Source: Mimachlamys varia
Lineage: Eukaryota > Mollusca > Bivalvia > Pectinida > Pectinidae
Assembly (NCBI GenBank): GCA_947623455.1
Contig: OX392534.1
Span: forward strand, 35,221,426 to 35,285,425
Direction: 5' to 3'
Length of the DNA stretch: 64,000 bases
The notes below the pieces were generated by a model that was not told the DNA's origin, ran no database searches, and saw only the letters and a program-made list of their open reading frames with translations. Shown one piece after another: positions 59,837 to 64,000 of the stretch. The first letter of the stretch is position 1. Each line of letters begins with the position of its first letter. Made by a program: the position numbers and the translations under genes.

Positions 59837-61413
59837 AGGGGCATCCCGCGAAAGTTAGCTTTTTTATACTTTTTTTTTCAAAATATTGCATACACATATC
59901 GAGTGGGTATTCTTATGGACTACAACGATCGGATTTTGCTGATATGTATTCATAAATTAAATAATTTCAAAATAACTAGTGGAATTCCAAAAGGTCTAGC
60001 CAAACGCTCCGGCTTGGGATTTCCACCTACCAACGCATGCGCAGCGAACGCCGTTTCCATTGTAAACACTCTATCTGGTATTACCGTTACATCGCGATAA
60101 GGCCTAACTACTAAGCGAAAAGTTGCCGAATGGTCAAAATATGACGCAAGACTGCGTAACGGAATCATATTTAGAGATGGGAAGTATTCAAAGGAGAAAC
60201 TACCTGCTCTATTGTGTGTTTGTTACATATTTCTTCTGCGTAACGGTAATGTGCACAAATAAAGCTTTGATTTGGTTTTGGGGCTACCCAAGGGGAAACT
60301 GTTTCAGTCTTCTGTTGCATAAAATGCGTGTGTAATTTTAAACTTAAGAGTGTGTTTTATAATATTCCCTTTATACTATTTCATATTCCACTGAAACTGT
60401 ATGATTTAATTTTATTGCTGGATAGAAAGACCTTTTAATATACAATATATACCGTAACAGAAAAAGTCGTTTGATTACGTTGTAAAACGGGACGTGCAAC
60501 CGAGGTACATACGGCTTCAATTTGGACAAAATGTATAAAAAAAATATGTTTTTCACGCGTAAAAAAGGTGATATTCATACTTCATCTATAATATAGTGAA
60601 GGTACAAATATCATTGGGTTGCGACCCTGGTATTGAAATGATACGAAAATATATACAAAACGGGGGGGAAAAAAACAAAGTTATACAACATATACATATG
60701 TATATTGCATTCCTACAGGTTTTTTTTTAAAAGATCAACGTCCCTTTACAAGAGGACAAAAAAAGGTGTAAAAAGAAAGCGAAATTATCAAACCATATTC
60801 ATAACGGGTAGTTATAAGTGCTTCAACAGTTCCAAATCTGATTTTCACGTAGTGATGCTTAGGGTGTGGTGCGTTATATGAGTGTATGGACTTAAATATT
60901 CGCATTCCGTGATACGTGTTAACGTGTGAAGACGCTAAAAGTTGGATAGATTTTAAATGAATATTAATGTACATGGTATATATATATAGTCTGAAAAAAA
61001 ATCCTGAAAACATTGAGTTGTAAAAAATATCGCAAACGTTTCATGTCATTTTATTTTCGTACTTTTCAATGCATGCTACATACATTTTATGAAATCATCT
61101 GAAAAGTTGGATTCGGGAATATTATACCTTTTACATAAATTAAGGTTTGTACCATGGCTGTATTCCGTACCCATGTGTACCGGTCTCGCTCAGGTATATA
61201 TATTATATAGATAATTCCTGGTGTCGATAAATGATGCCGATGTGCCGACAAATATTTTTTAATTTGAATATATGCTAGTGTGCAATTAATGTCTGATTAT
61301 TAATGTGAATGTGATTCAATAACTTTGTCTCCGTTTCATCAGCCGTATACATTAAGAGTCCCAACCCATATGGCCTCCAAGAACTGGTATTCCGGCTTTT
61401 GCGGGATGCCCCT
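59837..61413. mobile_element. 1,577-bp TTAA-flanked element
   Basis: Terminal inverted repeats AGGGGCATCCCGCGAAAG and CTTTTGCGGGATGCCCCT (one mismatch) with TTAA at both sides (59833-59836, 61414-61417). It interrupts DR-A precisely. TTAA duplication points to piggyBac-type mobilisation. The interior has no transposase frame; the stretch near 59990-60260 has higher GC and overlapping frames on both strands (including AEWSKYDARLRNGIIFRDGK), which could be captured host sequence, but I recognise nothing. Confidence 0.82.
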
Positions 61414-61640
61414 TTAAAAAAAGGGTAAAATATGAAAAAAAGAAAAATTTAGAGACCCTTGCAAAAGTGCAATATAATGAGACCAGGTGTTCTGGAAGAG
61501 TAAACGTCTTCTGCTCCATCGACACCCGCCAATTAAAATCAAAAACTTTTAGTCCTCAAAATGAAAACAAGGTCATAATTGCCAATCACAACTAGTAAAC
61601 ATACTAATGAGCATACTTAAAAACGTCCAACTTGATATCA
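61414..61640 (-). repeat. DR-A, right piece of the interrupted copy
   Basis: AGGGTAAAATATG, CAGGTGTTCTGGAAGAGTAA and CTCCATCGACACCCGCC, then AACTAGTAAACATACTAATG, follow the order in the intact copy at 10040-10350. Confidence 0.8.
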
Positions 61641-61670
61641 CACAAAGATACAAAATATTTCTCGATGAGA

Positions 61671-61946
61671 TCAAGATGGGGACCATAAAACATAACCATA
61701 GTCTTTATCAAGCTGCTTCTCTCGAATCCCTGTGCCGTATTTGTTCGTCAGCAGCTGACATCTATCATGAAAATCTCGATAATCAGAGCAAGCCCTGGAT
61801 ATTGAACCATGCGACATGAAAACAGCATAGGATGGAGAAGCCGGGTTGTTCCTATCAAGAAAGGGAAAGTTTGCGATAGGAAAATCGAAATAGTCTCGTT
61901 TATCAGACAGCTTAGTACATTGTAGAAAGCTGCCCATGTTGGTCAT
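61671..61946 (-). mobile_element. decayed retrotransposon polyprotein fragment
   Basis: The frame contains TKLSDKRDYFDFPIANFPFL and NPASPSYAVF ... ISRACSDYRDFHDRCQLLTN. This resembles the conserved DKRDDFDFPIVNFPFLD / SPSYGVYISQLIRFAR block found near the C-terminus of reverse transcriptase polyproteins that are common in invertebrate genomes (from memory). The order is right but SQLIR is altered and no larger frame remains, so it is a dead fragment. It may be adjacent to DR-A by chance, or DR-A may derive from the same element. Confidence 0.65.
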
Positions 61947-62146
61947 AGTTAAAGTAAAGATCGAGGTAAGAGGCTGATGTAGGAGAGTCTGTTGTGTCTT
62001 TAATCTAAAGTTCAGTTGGGTATATGTCTTATTAAGATAAATATTGATATGATTAACGTGTCACATTCAATATCCGACTTTTGAATTGCTAGCTCTTTCA
62101 TCAATACATGCTCCTCGCATTCGATATGGTGACTATCATTGAAGCG

Positions 62147-62233
62147 ATATAACTTTTGTTGTTTCCAAGGGCACATAATGTGTATATCATTGTTTGCATA
62201 GTATGTTCCCTTGGAAACAACAAAGGTTATATG
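62147..62233. repeat. hairpin with about 28-bp arms
   Basis: ATATAACTTTTGTTGTTTCC + AAGGGCACATA pairs with TATGTTCCCTTGGAAACAAC + AAAGGTTATAT, around a roughly 27-nt loop. Probably a small MITE; no target duplication was found. Confidence 0.75.
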
Positions 62234-62999
62234 GTGTGCATATCTCCTAACATTTAGCTTTAGTTATTGTTGTATTTGATATAGATTGCCGCGGTGGCAT
62301 TTCCATTCTAATATCGCTGATGGAACAATGACTTTTGCTTGTCATTTATTTGAGTCGCAATGACCATAGGTATTAGGTATCGGTAATTTACACTAAGCGG
62401 ATTGTTGAAAACTTGCAAGGACATCTGTTGTAAAACATCTTCCTTCCAATTATTGAAATTATCATTACTTGAAACAACATACATACATGTTTTTTTCCAG
62501 TTAATTAGCATTACATTTGTAAATTAATTAGCGATATGACAGGGAATGGCTGCATTTAAATCTCTCTGATTTTAATCTAGCTATTGATTCATATCTCGTG
62601 ATGATACACGTATTAGACGTACATAGTTTCAGGTGTAACATATGCGTGTGTGTTACGTCATATTTCAGTAAAGATTGAGGTGAGCAACATATGATGTAGA
62701 AGAGTCTGATGTATCCTTGAATTTAATAGAATTTAAAGGTATATACGATCGACGAGTTCAATATAGTTCTTGTCATTTGTAAACAACATATCGTTGATAT
62801 TCTCGCCTCTCGATAAATTCAACCTCGTATGGAAATAAAAACAAGACAGCTAAGAGGGGGGCACTGTAACCTCCCTTATTAATGCAAATATTAGTTGATC
62901 ATTATTTTGTAATTGCAAAAGATGCATCAGTTCTTACTTTTGACGACGTGACATTTAATATGATGTTTCAAAAAACAAAAAAATGAGAAAACACGCATA

Positions 63000-63075
63000 A
63001 AAAAACAACATAATCCGAGTTTTAAAAGCGATTAAACTAGGGGCAAAATAGGAAAGATTTACATGAAGACCCAAT
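63000..63075 (-). repeat. DR-A fragment
   Basis: ATAATCCGAGTTTTAAAAGC, GATTAAACTAGGGGCAAAAT and GATTTACATG are the middle of DR-A in minus orientation. Confidence 0.65.
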
Positions 63076-63509
63076 TTTTGTATAGCGTTTGTCGCCGATG
63101 AAACCTTGGGTGTTTGTTAAGTTATAAAAAATGGAAGAGTGCTTTCGTAACTTAATTTACCTTCTTAGAGGTTCATCAGAGAAACAATTTATTCCTATCT
63201 ATTGACAGTCCACACATGTACACACATGTATATATTCACCACTAATATTTAATATTGATATCGCTCCCATTATAATCTACTACAAACTTGGAAGATTCTC
63301 TTCAAAGCATGCTACAGGCCGAATATTGGTACATGAGCCTTTCGGTTATTGAGGAGTTGCTTAATGAATTTCAGAATTTGACCCCATATGACCTTGAAAG
63401 TAGGTCAAAGTAATATTGATCTATTGGTAACAGCCACTGGTATTTCTGGATGAGAATTTACGCTAAACACAACTGTGAAGTAAGGAATTGTAATTATATC
63501 GAACTATAA

Positions 63510-63664
63510 CGAATCCAAGCTTAGACAATGGATAACTTCTCTCGTATTCGAATGTAATGTTTCGTTTACGTGTGTTACCGGATATAAACTTGCTGGGGTA
63601 GAAACAGTACAATGTCAGGACAGCGAAGAATGGGACCAGTTCGACACTACCTGTGAACAGATCA
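63510..63664 (+). pseudogene. broken CCP exon related to the array 1 genes, opposite strand
   Basis: CCAAGCTTAGACAATGGATA and ACTTCTCTCGTATTCG parallel the first-CCP exon of the array 1 genes. Downstream the frame reads ECNVSFTCVTGYKLAGVETV then QCQDSEEWDQFDTTC, followed by the phase 1 donor A|GTAAGT as in the intact genes. Compared with them, a TAA replaces the Phe codon after DNG and one base is missing before CNVSF. No good acceptor is seen upstream. It is an old, broken member of the same family. A DR-A copy lies beyond it. Confidence 0.75.
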
Positions 63665-63829
63665 GTAAGTACACAGACAAACAATTCAATATTACAAAAG
63701 AAATGTTACTTCTGTGATATTTTTTCCCTAAATGGCATCATCCTTTAAGACATCAGCACCTTTTCAGAACCATTTTCGATTAATGATGTTCAATTGATTG
63801 ACAATGATATTCAGTTCTTGTTTTGAGAA

Positions 63830-64000
63830 CTTGATGTTTACTTGGATTTACATGGCGGGTGTCGTCAATGAAGCAGATCTAGAAGAGGCTTACTCTTCAG
63901 GAACACCTGGTCTTATGCTCTTGTGCTTTTACGAGAGTCTCCGTGTAAATATTTATTTTGTTCCTATTTTACCTCAAGTTTAATCGATTTTGAGTTCGGA
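63830..64000 (+). repeat. dispersed repeat DR-A (runs off the window)
   Basis: Contains GATTTACATGGCGGGTGTCG, AGGAACACCTGGTCTTATGC and TTTAATCGATTTTGAGTTCGG, close to the presumed consensus. Confidence 0.8.

Larger units (their letters stand above)
61960..63480. other. intergenic, repeats only
   Basis: AT-rich. AAAGATCGAGGTAAGAGGCT (about 61953) and AAAGATTGAGGTGAGCAACA (about 62670) begin two diverged copies of a short repeat with GATGTAGGAGAGTCTG / GATGTAGAAGAGTCTG. A DR-A fragment lies at 63000-63075. No gene recognised. Confidence 0.5.

Noticed and set aside
59950..60168. 72-codon minus-strand frame within the TTAA element as a transposase
   Set aside because: Too short, and I could not see a DDD/DDE-type motif or a Cys-rich C-terminus; only noted as possible captured sequence.

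Overview
The window looks like nuclear DNA from a marine lophotrochozoan, most likely a bivalve mollusc. It is AT-rich, genes are split by GT-AG introns, and long stretches consist of tRNA-derived SINEs, MITEs, non-LTR retrotransposon tails and tandem segmental duplications. No bacterial-type operon, rRNA gene or CRISPR array is present. The organism call is an inference from the repeat flavour and gene types, not from a diagnostic marker.

Left edge (1-1459): the last two exons of a laccase-like multicopper oxidase on the + strand, ending in a C-terminal transmembrane anchor. From 1460 to about 8500 the DNA is mostly non-coding, with small hairpins, a TGGTCTGGTCTC minisatellite (6216-6640) and three short candidate exons (6883-7770) of an unrecognised protein.

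Array 1 (about 8500-36330): a tandem segmental duplication with a period of about 6.7-7.8 kb. Each full unit carries one minus-strand, three-exon gene for a small secreted protein: signal peptide, PAN/apple-like domain, CCP (sushi) domain, then a second CCP-like domain. All introns are phase 1. There are four copies. Copy 2 is broken by a 28-bp deletion; copies 1, 3 and 4 look intact (231, 228 and 227 residues). A broken CCP exon of the same family lies on the opposite strand at 63510-63664. Introns and spacers hold SINEs, a 74-bp-arm hairpin, a nested non-LTR tail and a dispersed repeat here called DR-A.

Array 2 (about 36433-58342): five tandem units of 3.4-5.2 kb, plus a partial leading unit, with no recognisable gene. 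Each unit has a G-rich, G-quadruplex-prone minisatellite and a nested 140-nt inverted repeat. Each also has a domain in which ACG/CGT words recur every 10-11 bp and which, in three units, grows into strict 31-bp tandem repeats and reverses orientation. That domain resembles the terminal repeats of foldback transposons and is the most unusual structure in the window. Comparing units gives clean insertion sites for a TTAA-flanked MITE, a LINE 3' tail, a pogo/Tigger-like MITE and an 8-bp-TSD MITE.

Right flank (58343-64000): repeat-rich, with a SINE, a 1.58-kb TTAA-flanked element that splits a DR-A copy, a decayed retrotransposon ORF fragment, a hairpin, and the broken CCP exon.
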